DNA of 34,845 nucleotides from a virus, in IMG/VR virus record IMGVR_UViG_3300037728_000013, positions 1-34,845 of that record; one strand, 5' to 3'. Positions 22,636 to 30,792 of the stretch are shown in pieces. Position 1 is the first letter of the stretch, and every line of letters begins with the position of its first letter. The translations under genes and the position numbers were made by a program. A model generated the notes under the pieces. The model worked only from the letters and a program-made list of their open reading frames with translations. It was not told the origin of the DNA and made no database searches.

Positions 22636-22648
22636 CCTATCTATAAAC
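22636..22648 (+). promoter_or_regulatory. Late-type promoter box before the tail chaperone
   Basis: CCTATCTATAAAC shares 12 bases with the minus-strand box before the helicase gene (2887-2876). It lies 47 bases before the ATG at 22696 and would start the chaperone, tape measure and baseplate unit. Confidence 0.5.
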
Positions 22649-22695
22649 AGAGTTTAACGTCGAATAAACAAAAATCATTTACAAACGAAACCGTT

Positions 22696-23466
22696 ATGGC
22701 AAACTTTGAACCAGAAATTCAATCAAAATCCTTTGAGCTTCCAAGCAAAGGGTATTTTTACGATAAAGACAACCCTTTGGCAAATGGCACGCTTGAAATC
22801 CGGGCCATGACTGCAAAAGATGAAGACATTTTAACAGATCAAAACCTTGCAAAGAAAGGCAAGACGCTTGACCGTCTTTTAGACAATGTGATTGTTACTC
22901 CAATTGATATGGACACAATGCTTTTAGGGGACAAGGCGGCAGCAATTGTGGCTACTCGAATTATCGGATACGGGCAACATTACCAGTTCACCTACAAAGA
23001 CCCGTCCAGCGGAGAAAAACGAAAAGCAAGCGTTGACCTTGTTAACGATTTAAAAGATAAAGAGATTCCGTTTGAAGAGTTTGACAGACACCAGAAAGAG
23101 TTTGACTTTCAACTCCCACAAACCGGATATAACGTGAAATTTAAGCTTCTTCGCCATAAAGACAATGTGGACATGCGTTTTGAAAGAAAGAAGCTTCAAA
23201 GAGACGATGGAACCGAAGGAAACATTACGCTTCGTTTGAAGCACCAAATCGTAGAAATTGAAGGAGACAGAGACGGGTCAACGATTGCAGAGTTCATTGA
23301 CGAGTTCATGCTTGCAAGAGATAGTAGGGCGCTTCGTGAAGAGGTAGACCGAGTAACCCCCGATATTGATCTTACCATTGACGTGTCCACAGACGACGGT
23401 GAAGTTGAAGAGGTTCCGATTCAAATCGAACCGGAGTTTTTTTTTCCTTCCCGGACGGATACATAA
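22696..23466 (+). CDS. Tail/baseplate assembly chaperone, gp26/gp51-like, short form
   Basis: The 256-residue protein begins with the pattern I recognise from the T4 baseplate hub assembly family (gp26/gp51): FELPSKGYFYDKDNPLANGT, LEIRAMTAKDEDILTDQNL and KTLDRLLDNVIVTPIDMDTM. The middle contains a beta segment (YNVKFKLLRHKDNVDMRFER) and a helix (STIAEFIDEFMLARDSRALR). These proteins assist hub and tape measure assembly and are not abundant in the virion. It lies directly upstream of the tape measure gene, the usual place for tail assembly chaperones. The in-frame product stops at 23466 shortly after a run of nine T; the -1 frame continues with convincing protein. Confidence 0.7.
   Translation: MANFEPEIQSKSFELPSKGYFYDKDNPLANGTLEIRAMTAKDEDILTDQNLAKKGKTLDRLLDNVIVTPIDMDTMLLGDKAAAIVATRIIGYGQHYQFTYKDPSSGEKRKASVDLVNDLKDKEIPFEEFDRHQKEFDFQLPQTGYNVKFKLLRHKDNVDMRFERKKLQRDDGTEGNITLRLKHQIVEIEGDRDGSTIAEFIDEFMLARDSRALREEVDRVTPDIDLTIDVSTDDGEVEEVPIQIEPEFFFPSRTDT
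23437..23445 (+). promoter_or_regulatory. Probable programmed -1 frameshift site (T9)
   Basis: Nine consecutive T are read in frame 0 as three Phe codons. A slip back by one base after TTT at 23443-23445 moves translation into the frame that begins SFPDGYIKEVHKEIFQLVYN, whereas frame 0 ends after six more residues. TTTTTTT satisfies the canonical X-XXY-YYZ slippery heptamer. Slippage of RNA polymerase on the same run would also give longer products. A sequencing error in the run is the main alternative. Confidence 0.65.
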
Positions 23467-23837
23467 AAGAAGTTCACAAGGAAATATTTCAACTTGTGTA
23501 CAACGGAAACTTCTCTTGGCACGAAGTTTACTACGAAATGCCAAGAAAATACCGGAGAATGTATGTAAAGCTTCTTGTCGATCAAAAAAAGAAAGAGAAA
23601 GAGCAGATCGAAAAATCCGGGAAAGAAAGTCAAGGAACCGGGCCGGGGCCATACAGACCCGAAGGCGTTCCGGAGTCTTCATCCCCACCAAAGCCAAGCC
23701 CTTCTCCGAAACCTTCCCCGTCAGGTTCAAAACCAGATGTTCCACAACCTTCAAACCAACAGGCGTCTTCGCCGCTTTCATCCGAAGACGCCAAGAAGTT
23801 TCGTAGAAAACTCAAACAAATGAAAGAAGAAACATGA
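23445..23837 (+). CDS. Chaperone extension reached by -1 frameshift (130 codons)
   Basis: The region downstream of the T run, in the -1 frame, reads GYIKEVHKEIFQLVYNGNFS and WHEVYYEMPRKYRRMYVKLL, a pattern like the C-terminal part of gp26-type proteins, followed by a proline/serine-rich tail. The only starts inside it are a GTG at 23496 and later codons, which cut through this conserved stretch, so entry by frameshift from the 22696 frame (about 380 residues in all) is favoured. The stop overlaps the next ATG (ATGA at 23834), which indicates coupling. If no frameshift occurs, this would be a separate short gene. Confidence 0.65.
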   Translation, partial: SFPDGYIKEVHKEIFQLVYNGNFSWHEVYYEMPRKYRRMYVKLLVDQKKKEKEQIEKSGKESQGTGPGPYRPEGVPESSSPPKPSPSPKPSPSGSKPDVPQPSNQQASSPLSSEDAKKFRRKLKQMKEET

Positions 23838-24064
23838 AAAAAGGTAAGCTAACAGAGGGCATTATCTCCGATTTTGTAGACAAGTTCATGGACAAATTTT
23901 TCCGTGGGACCGGGGGGAGAGATCGAGACGAAAAGGTAGAAAAGATCATTCAAAACGACCCAAAACTTCGGCGCAAAGCCCGTGAACTTGAACAAAACGC
24001 ACAGGAGATGGAACAGGCCCTTGAAGATAAGTTGAAGAAAGCAAAAGAAGATCCTCTCTTTTAA
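23834..24064 (+). CDS. Small helical protein before the tape measure (76 aa)
   Basis: The 76-residue protein is coupled to the chaperone extension by an ATGA overlap. It is charged and helical: GIISDFVDKFMDKFFRGTGG, then a coiled coil ending KARELEQNAQEMEQALEDKL. No leader and no membrane segment are visible. In many large phages small proteins of this style sit between the chaperone and tape measure genes, without known role. An assembly partner of the tape measure is possible, inferred from position. Confidence 0.65.
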   Translation: MKKGKLTEGIISDFVDKFMDKFFRGTGGRDRDEKVEKIIQNDPKLRRKARELEQNAQEMEQALEDKLKKAKEDPLF

Positions 24065-24105
24065 AAAGCATGTTACAAAAAGGCGATGAAAAAAGACGTA
24101 GCTAA

Positions 24106-27100
24106 ATGGCAACATCATTTGAAAAACTTGAATCCTCCCTTGAAGGATATACCCAAAAGCAGGAGGGCACATCCCAAGCCATAACCGAGCTTCAAACAGT
24201 CATTGACGGGTTTGAAGACGTAGAGCAAGAACGTCTTGAATCCGCTAGTCGCCTCTTAGAAAGCTTAGAGAGAAACAACGAACTTCTCTCCCAATCCATC
24301 GATCAAACCGTTCCTAACGCCTTAGCGCGGCTTGAAGATATAAGTGGAACCCCTGCCGGGACTGCAGCCGCAAGTGTCATTGGGGCGCTTCCGGAAACCG
24401 AAAACTTAGAAGAGCTTTCATCTGTCACCGAAGAAGTGGTCGGGTTTATTGACAAATCCACCGAAATTCAAAAGCAATTCAACGAAGGGGCGCTAACTCG
24501 AATCGAGCTTGAAGAAGAGCTTCAAAGCCTTCAAGAGCAAACAACTGAAAATCTAGAAAGACAGAAAAACGTCCAGTCCTCAACTGTTGAAGGAATAAGC
24601 GAGGACGTATCCCAAGCATCTGAACAGTACGGGGAGCTTTCCGGGCAAGTCCAAACGGCAGAAGAGTTTCAAGATGCTTTGAATACCCGTCTTGGGGATT
24701 TTGCCGAGCCTTTAACTGTGGCCTTAGAGAACTTACGTAGCGTAAAAGCTACACTTCTTGGTATTGTAACTTCTCCTTTGGCCGCACTTGTGGCATTGGT
24801 AGGTGGAGCCGTGACCGGGTTTGTGTCTTTGAGTAACCAAACTCAAGATTTTGTTGAAGAAACCGGGCTTGCCGTTGACCAAGCAAGAAACCTAACGACA
24901 CAAATCAACCAAAGCCGAAGCCAAATCGCAAGGTTTGGCACGGAAGTTGAAGAGGTTCAAGCTGGCCTATCTACTCTTATTACAAACTTCGGCACCTTAA
25001 ACAGCGCGGCAGAGTTCCTTGGAACAACATCCGAAGGCGTTCAAAGTGAAATTACGAAGGTGGCAGGTCGTCTTCGAATTGGTGGGGAAGAGGCCGCACA
25101 GCTTCTTACAAACTTCGAGGAGCTTGCGGGGCTTACAGGAACAACCCGCCAAAACCTACTGGAGTCGGCAGAATCCGCTTCAAGAATCACGGACGTTCCA
25201 CTTCGAACAGTCACGCAAGACCTTTCCGAAAACGCAGAAGAGCTTGCAACCTTTTCAAATTCTTCAAGCGAAGAACTTGCAGCCGCTGCAGCACGGGCTA
25301 GAGAACTTGGCACAAACATCGGTGAAGTTGTTGACGCTCAAAAGAAATTCCTAAATGACCTTCCCGGCCAGCTTCAAGCCGTGGGTGAAGCTTCGGCTTT
25401 AACTGGAATTCAATTTGACCAAGCCGAGCTTGCACAGTCGGCCAACGAAGGAACGGCGGCGTTTCAAGACGCTTTGGTAAGCCAGTTTGAAGACGTTGAT
25501 CTTCAAAACCTTCTCCCCTTCCAGAAGCAACAGATTCAAGAGGCTTTTGGGTTTTCAATTTCCCAAATCCAAAGAATTAAAGAGACGACCGAGGCGACCC
25601 AAGGTTCCGCAGAAGATTTAGCGGATTCGATTCGGGAAGGAAAAGTTGGATTTGACCGGGCATTTTCAGAGACAGAAGCGTTTACCGCCCTTCAAGCTCT
25701 TCAAAACGAGCTTTCTGCAGCCGCGTTTACACTTGTTGAAGAGTTTACCCCACTTTTTAAAAATTCAAGTTCGGTTGTTCAAAACTTAACTGAAGCCGTA
25801 AAAGCGTCTATTCCTATATTCCGGCTTTTAGGTGACGGTCTTCGAATCGTCGGTGAAGTTGTTGCATTTGCACTTGACCGGATTGCAGACTTTATCAATA
25901 TATCCGAGACGTTCATTAATTCCCTTGCAAGTGCAGCCGAAACGATGGAGGCTACCGAAAACAGAACCGCAAGTTTAGCCTCTGTGTTTTTCGGGCTTGT
26001 GGACGCTACTGTTTTTCTTGCCAATAAAACGTCTGAATTTTATAACGAGTTTGTTAGTTTTCTTGGAATTGAAGAGGAATTTGAGTCGTTTGTTTCAACG
26101 GTCGTTGGTGGTTTTGAAACTTTTGCAAGCTACCTTACCGGGGGCGTTCTTCTTGGCGCTCTTACGTTCTTTACCGGACGCGCAATTAAACGGTTCTTTA
26201 CGTTCGGGGACGCGGTAGAAGAAGTGGCAGAAGAAACAGCAGAGTCAGTTGGAAATTCTTCAAAAAGCATCTTCGAGGGGCTTTCTAAGTCCATTACAAG
26301 CTTTGTGGACGGTCTTTCCGACGTTATTAACTCTGTCATTGACCTTGTAACTTCTGGCCTTAAAACGCTTCTCTCTGGCCTTGGACAAGCAATAAGCGCG
26401 TTTGGAAAGGCTCTTACCCCACTCGTTAACCCGGCAGTTGCAGGGGGAATCGCTGTGCTTACAGGTGCATTGATCGGTATCGGTGGAGCAGCTCGTCTTG
26501 CAGCCCCTGCCATTGATACCCTTGGTGAAGTTTTGATTAGCCTGTTTGATAGCTTACAACCTGTTCTTGAAACACTAGCCGGGGGAGTTGCGGATCTGTT
26601 CCGGGACTTCGGAGAGGCGCTTGTAACCTTAGCTGAACAGGCGGTGCCTCTTGCGGATACTTTCATTGACGGTTTCCTTCGTGTTATCGACCAAATTGGA
26701 GATAGCGTAGCGGGAGTTCTTGACACAATCTTCTCAGGAATTGTAAGCGTTGCAAATGCAGGTCCACAAATTGCGGTGGCTGCAGGAGGGATCACTCAAC
26801 TTGCAGCCGCGTTTACGACCCTTACCGCAAGTGGAATCATTCAAGGCTTAACAGATTTTGTTGGGCTTGGATTTGTCGGTCAACTTGAACAGATCGCTTC
26901 GTTTGCAGAACCTTTGAACATCGTTGGAGTCGCAATTGACCGGGTAGCTTCCGGGTTTGAAAAACTTTCCGAAATTGACGTTGCATCGGTTGGAAGCGAA
27001 CTCGCCCAATCGGTTGAAGATATTTCCGGGAATGAAGCCGTTGTTGAAGCCATTGGAGCGGCAGCGCCACAAACCACAACCGAAACCCCGACAACTGCAG

Positions 27101-27297
27101 GAGCAGAAGCTGGCGGTGGTGGTGAAGGAGGAACGGACATGTCCGATACAAATGGGCTTCTTCAACGCCTTGTCCAGCAAAATCAAACGCTTATTCAAGT
27201 TATTGCCGAGCAAACCGATATTAATCTTGATTCGGAGAAAGTTTCAAAGACGCTTCGAAATTCAAACAGCGCGAATACTTTGAAAAGCAATATTTAA
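24106..27297 (+). CDS. Tail tape measure protein (1063 aa)
   Basis: This is the longest gene of the window together with the tube-cap gene, located after the chaperone pair and before baseplate genes. The first ~200 residues are coiled coil (ERLESASRLLESLERNNELL). A hydrophobic segment at ~215-240 (LLGIVTSPLAALVALVGGAV) and another at ~775 (AVAGGIAVLTGALIGIGGAA) fit membrane-active parts of tape measures. Alternating helical and small-residue-rich segments follow, then a Gly/Thr/Pro-rich linker (ETPTTAGAEAGGGGEGGTDM) and a short terminal helix. It sets tail length and is expelled during infection. At the usual ~0.15 nm per residue a tail near 160 nm would be expected. It is about 1.8 times the size of T4 gp29. 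Confidence 0.82.
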   Translation: MATSFEKLESSLEGYTQKQEGTSQAITELQTVIDGFEDVEQERLESASRLLESLERNNELLSQSIDQTVPNALARLEDISGTPAGTAAASVIGALPETENLEELSSVTEEVVGFIDKSTEIQKQFNEGALTRIELEEELQSLQEQTTENLERQKNVQSSTVEGISEDVSQASEQYGELSGQVQTAEEFQDALNTRLGDFAEPLTVALENLRSVKATLLGIVTSPLAALVALVGGAVTGFVSLSNQTQDFVEETGLAVDQARNLTTQINQSRSQIARFGTEVEEVQAGLSTLITNFGTLNSAAEFLGTTSEGVQSEITKVAGRLRIGGEEAAQLLTNFEELAGLTGTTRQNLLESAESASRITDVPLRTVTQDLSENAEELATFSNSSSEELAAAAARARELGTNIGEVVDAQKKFLNDLPGQLQAVGEASALTGIQFDQAELAQSANEGTAAFQDALVSQFEDVDLQNLLPFQKQQIQEAFGFSISQIQRIKETTEATQGSAEDLADSIREGKVGFDRAFSETEAFTALQALQNELSAAAFTLVEEFTPLFKNSSSVVQNLTEAVKASIPIFRLLGDGLRIVGEVVAFALDRIADFINISETFINSLASAAETMEATENRTASLASVFFGLVDATVFLANKTSEFYNEFVSFLGIEEEFESFVSTVVGGFETFASYLTGGVLLGALTFFTGRAIKRFFTFGDAVEEVAEETAESVGNSSKSIFEGLSKSITSFVDGLSDVINSVIDLVTSGLKTLLSGLGQAISAFGKALTPLVNPAVAGGIAVLTGALIGIGGAARLAAPAIDTLGEVLISLFDSLQPVLETLAGGVADLFRDFGEALVTLAEQAVPLADTFIDGFLRVIDQIGDSVAGVLDTIFSGIVSVANAGPQIAVAAGGITQLAAAFTTLTASGIIQGLTDFVGLGFVGQLEQIASFAEPLNIVGVAIDRVASGFEKLSEIDVASVGSELAQSVEDISGNEAVVEAIGAAAPQTTTETPTTAGAEAGGGGEGGTDMSDTNGLLQRLVQQNQTLIQVIAEQTDINLDSEKVSKTLRNSNSANTLKSNI

Positions 27298-27341
27298 AAG
27301 TAAACAAGATTTTCACATAAAAAACCCTCTTTACTAGTAGC

Positions 27342-30300
27342 ATGGCTCTTTTTGATAATTTAGATGAAAATTCAGAGGTTCCGGGAACGCCAGAGAAAAC
27401 ACAGGTTCCGGAAACAGACCCGGATGTGCGTCTATCGAAAGAAACGTCCCCGAAGCGACAGGACCCGCGTGTTAACAGACCAAAGAGTGAAGGACCGAAG
27501 CTAAAAGATCCAAGAGTGAGTAAAGCTTCACAAACCGGGGTAGACCGAAGCGATTTTTCTAACCGAAACGCTCCGGATACCGAAGGGCCAAAAGAAAAAG
27601 ATCCTTCCATTCCAAGACAAAATCAAGAGCAGGTCCAAAGAAAAGAAAGGTATAACATCGGGCAAATCAACCAAACTCCAATTGAGCCAAAAACCTATTC
27701 GTTTGAAAGCTTAAATCAAAGAGGCGTCGAGCCTCAAGAGCAAAATTTAGATGAAGCAAGACAAACAGGTGTTCAAGAAAAAGAAAACCTTGGCGTTGAA
27801 GAAACGCAAAACGAAGGCGTTTTATTTCAAAATGTAGTAGAAGGGGTTGAAGTCCCCGATTTTCAAGGGCCGCAAGAACTTGACCCGAATGTAGAAGATG
27901 TAGATGAAAATAGACAAACTGTTCCAAGCCGAGAAATTGACGTAACAGAGTCTTCAAACTTCGGGGTGGAGAGAAACGTAGATATCGGCGTCAATTCAAA
28001 CGTTGACCAGTCTCCACCTAAAAACGAAAGGCAAGACTCCGGGCTTGTCGAGTCCCAAACAAGAGTTGAAAATGTTCAACCTGACGTTTCCCTGTCTTCG
28101 AATCTTGGGGTAAACGAAAACCAAGACACCGTTTCTTTATCTTCAAATCTTGGAGTGGTCGAGTTTGACGTTGAACTTTTTCGTTTGGATCAAACACCGA
28201 TCCGGCCCCCAAATGTTCGTTTTGAACTTCAAGATCAAACAAAAATTGATCCACGTTTGATTGACTCGATTGATTCTTCTCCGTCGAATACGGGAGTTGA
28301 AGCCCCAAGTGATCTTGGAGTTCCCGTGGCAGAAAATACGGGGGTAGAGATTCCCGAACCAGACGCGGCGTTTCCAAATGAGGTGGATGTTGGGGAAGCA
28401 AACATTGTTCCACTTTCAGATCCTCTTGATCTTCAAATTCCAAGTCAAGAGCTTATTGATCCAACTGTAGAGCGAGATTTCCCCCAAGAAGTTTCAATTG
28501 AGCCTGTAGAAAATACAGAAGTTGACCTTGCAGAAGACGTTGGCGTTGAAGAACAGGCAGTTTCAATTCCTCTTCAAAATCAAAACCAAGTTGAAGACCT
28601 TCGGCCACAAATCGAAGAAGCGGAGGAAACTCAACTTCAAAACGTGGAAATCGAAGGCATTTCTCCGGTAGAAAACTCTGGAAACATCCCACTTGAAGAG
28701 CTTGAAATTGAAGAGGTAAACGTAGAATATGACCAGTCTGGAGAGGTGCCTACTTTTCCGGAAGAAATTTTACTAGACCGATCCGAGCTTCCGGGGCTTC
28801 CAACTCCACAAAGCCTTCAAGAAAGAAACGAGCGGTCAAGAGATCGTGAGTTTGAGCAGTTTAGCCTTTCAAATGGGTTTTTGGATCAACCGTGGATCAC
28901 CACACGGCCAGACGACCCAAGAACAAATCTGTATGAAGGAAGCAGGGTAGTTCCGGGGAGAGAACATGCAGAAGACCAAGTTCGTCTTTCAAAGTTTCTT
29001 GCATCCCCGCGTGGAATTTTGTTTAATGCAAAGCAGTCTACCCTTCAAACACAAAATACAAGAAGGCTTACAAGAATTTACGACCCCGCTGCACTTCGAA
29101 ATTCGGCACTTTCTTATCTTGTTTCCGATACCCGCCACGTATCGGCAGGAGAAGGGCTTTTAGGAAGCCTTGTGAGCCGCTTAGACGGGCTTACAAGTTT
29201 TGTTAGTGGCCTTAGTGACCTTCCAAAAGACAGCACGAGAGAAGAAGAAATAAGGGCCTTAACAGATGGTCAAGGATATCTTCGAAACCAAACCCCAAGG
29301 TTTGAAGGAGAAGGGCTAACGGGGGCTCAATATAGAGAACGAGCACGCCAAGCGTTAGCGGATCAAGTTGAAGACCTTCGCCCGGATTTTTACACGCTTC
29401 AGCCTAGAGGTCCCCGCAGGCTTCAACGCGATAGGCAAGAAATTCTTGAAGGGTCAAGAGACTCCTTCATCGGAATGAAACCTATAACAAGCACCGAAAA
29501 GGTTGGTGAAGGCCCACTTGGAACGCCAATCACAAGAGAAACCGAGACGTTTGATACATATAACCCGCTTCGGACAAGAGAAGATTTTCTTGAAAACTTC
29601 GAAGACGGTGAAAGTCCAATTACCGAAAAAACGGTCGAAGACGAGTCGGATCTTTCCAAAGAACAGTTTAACCCGTATCCAGACGTTGTTCGGGGCGAAG
29701 AGCCGGGACCAGATGAAGGCGTTCCGAAAGATGAAAACTTTGAGCCAGAAGACGGCTACTTCATTCTTTACAGAAGAGAAGGAGACGCTTCGTATGGGTA
29801 CCCGAACTACTCTAGCGAAGAAAAGTTTGAAGACCTTGTAAATTCAAAACCAATTGAAGAGTATCAAACGACAAACGGAGAAATTGACGATTCCGAGGTA
29901 CTTACCGGACCAAACGGTGAAGAGTTTAAAGACGTGGTCCCGTTTCGCATTTACGATCTAATTAATAGAAGGCGTCTTATTTTTCGCTCGTATCTTCAAG
30001 GAATCTCTATATCTAACGAAACGAACTGGAGTTCCAACCAGTATGCCGGAAGACCGGAAAAGTATCACATCTACGGTGGAAATAGCAGGTCCCTTTCGTT
30101 TAGCTTTTCTACGTTTGCACAAAGCGAAAAAGAGTTTGAAAACCTTTGGGACAAAATCAACTACTTAAATGGCCTTGTTTATCCGTCAAACATTCAAACG
30201 CTTCGAGGTGGTGGAGCTTATATGCTTGCCCCGTTTTTGAAAATTACGTTAGGAGACCTTTTAAACAAATGGCCGGGGTTCTTTCAAAGCTTAGATATTA

Positions 30301-30458
30301 GTTTTCCAGACGAAAGCCCTTGGGAGACTAGAAGTGGAAGAAGACTTCCAAAGCAAGCGGACATAAGTTGCACATACACCCTTATCGAAAGAGAGTTTCC
30401 AAACACCGGAGACAGACTTTTTGACGGTTCGTTTATTCAAGATTTTGATAATGCATAA
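27342..30458 (+). CDS. Baseplate tail-tube cap (gp48/gp54-like) with a long acidic repetitive arm (1038 aa)
   Basis: The last ~170 residues carry the fold pattern of tail-tube initiator proteins: IFRSYLQGISISNETNWSSN, then KYHIYGGNSRSLSFSFSTFA, YMLAPFLKITLGDLLNKWPG and LDISFPDESPWETRSGRRLP. This kind of protein caps the baseplate and starts tube polymerisation. The first ~500 residues are acidic, Gln/Asn-rich and without aromatic core, built on recurring [NQ]-x-G-V tetrapeptides (QTGV, NLGV, NFGV, NTGV) and D/NQT-x-I phrases, so they are probably a disordered arm. Residues ~505-860 form an Arg/Pro-rich middle. T4 gp48/gp54 are about 320-360 residues, so roughly 650 residues are extra. Confidence 0.72.
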   Translation: MALFDNLDENSEVPGTPEKTQVPETDPDVRLSKETSPKRQDPRVNRPKSEGPKLKDPRVSKASQTGVDRSDFSNRNAPDTEGPKEKDPSIPRQNQEQVQRKERYNIGQINQTPIEPKTYSFESLNQRGVEPQEQNLDEARQTGVQEKENLGVEETQNEGVLFQNVVEGVEVPDFQGPQELDPNVEDVDENRQTVPSREIDVTESSNFGVERNVDIGVNSNVDQSPPKNERQDSGLVESQTRVENVQPDVSLSSNLGVNENQDTVSLSSNLGVVEFDVELFRLDQTPIRPPNVRFELQDQTKIDPRLIDSIDSSPSNTGVEAPSDLGVPVAENTGVEIPEPDAAFPNEVDVGEANIVPLSDPLDLQIPSQELIDPTVERDFPQEVSIEPVENTEVDLAEDVGVEEQAVSIPLQNQNQVEDLRPQIEEAEETQLQNVEIEGISPVENSGNIPLEELEIEEVNVEYDQSGEVPTFPEEILLDRSELPGLPTPQSLQERNERSRDREFEQFSLSNGFLDQPWITTRPDDPRTNLYEGSRVVPGREHAEDQVRLSKFLASPRGILFNAKQSTLQTQNTRRLTRIYDPAALRNSALSYLVSDTRHVSAGEGLLGSLVSRLDGLTSFVSGLSDLPKDSTREEEIRALTDGQGYLRNQTPRFEGEGLTGAQYRERARQALADQVEDLRPDFYTLQPRGPRRLQRDRQEILEGSRDSFIGMKPITSTEKVGEGPLGTPITRETETFDTYNPLRTREDFLENFEDGESPITEKTVEDESDLSKEQFNPYPDVVRGEEPGPDEGVPKDENFEPEDGYFILYRREGDASYGYPNYSSEEKFEDLVNSKPIEEYQTTNGEIDDSEVLTGPNGEEFKDVVPFRIYDLINRRRLIFRSYLQGISISNETNWSSNQYAGRPEKYHIYGGNSRSLSFSFSTFAQSEKEFENLWDKINYLNGLVYPSNIQTLRGGGAYMLAPFLKITLGDLLNKWPGFFQSLDISFPDESPWETRSGRRLPKQADISCTYTLIEREFPNTGDRLFDGSFIQDFDNA

Positions 30459-30473
30459 GAACATACTACCATT

Positions 30474-30776
30474 ATGGCTAGGTACGAAAATCAAGAAGTC
30501 CGAAGTGACAATAGGCGAGGCAGAGTATACACTACAACAATCACTCCAAAGCCTCAAGACGTGATTGGAACGATCCGAGTAGAAACAGAGCCGGGGGACC
30601 GTCTTGACACGTTAGCGAACAGGTACTACGACGATTCTACTCTTTGGTGGGTAATAGCTAGAGCTAACGGTTTAGGAAAGGGGGATTTTTCAGTTCCAAA
30701 TGGAGAAGTACTGGAAATACCGAATCCGAGAGAGATTAACACCTACCTTCGAAGGCTTGATGAAATTAACGATTAA
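30474..30776 (+). CDS. LysM-type baseplate protein (gp53/tail protein X-like, 100 aa)
   Basis: Residues ~38-86 match the LysM-like fold used in tail proteins: VETEPGDRLDTLANRYYDDS, then TLWWVIARANGL and a final VPNGEVLEIP. T4 gp53 and the P2 X protein use a related module to bind neighbouring baseplate parts. The N-terminal 35 residues are charged and probably extended. It lies 15 bases after the tube-cap gene and 16 before the hub gene, in line with a wedge or hub attachment role. Confidence 0.78.
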   Translation: MARYENQEVRSDNRRGRVYTTTITPKPQDVIGTIRVETEPGDRLDTLANRYYDDSTLWWVIARANGLGKGDFSVPNGEVLEIPNPREINTYLRRLDEIND

Positions 30777-30792
30777 CTGACAAAAAAGCGTT

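Noticed and set aside
23366-23806. Frame with MILPLTCPQTTVKLKRF in the chaperone region
   Set aside because: It is the third frame over the chaperone and its extension; the protein is Arg/Ser-rich noise, and both other frames carry recognisable protein.
26130-26795. A 221-codon open frame on the minus strand inside the tape measure gene
   Set aside because: It mirrors the tape measure coding frame; its protein is low-complexity (runs of Pro, Ala, Ser, Arg) and has no supporting start context or neighbours.
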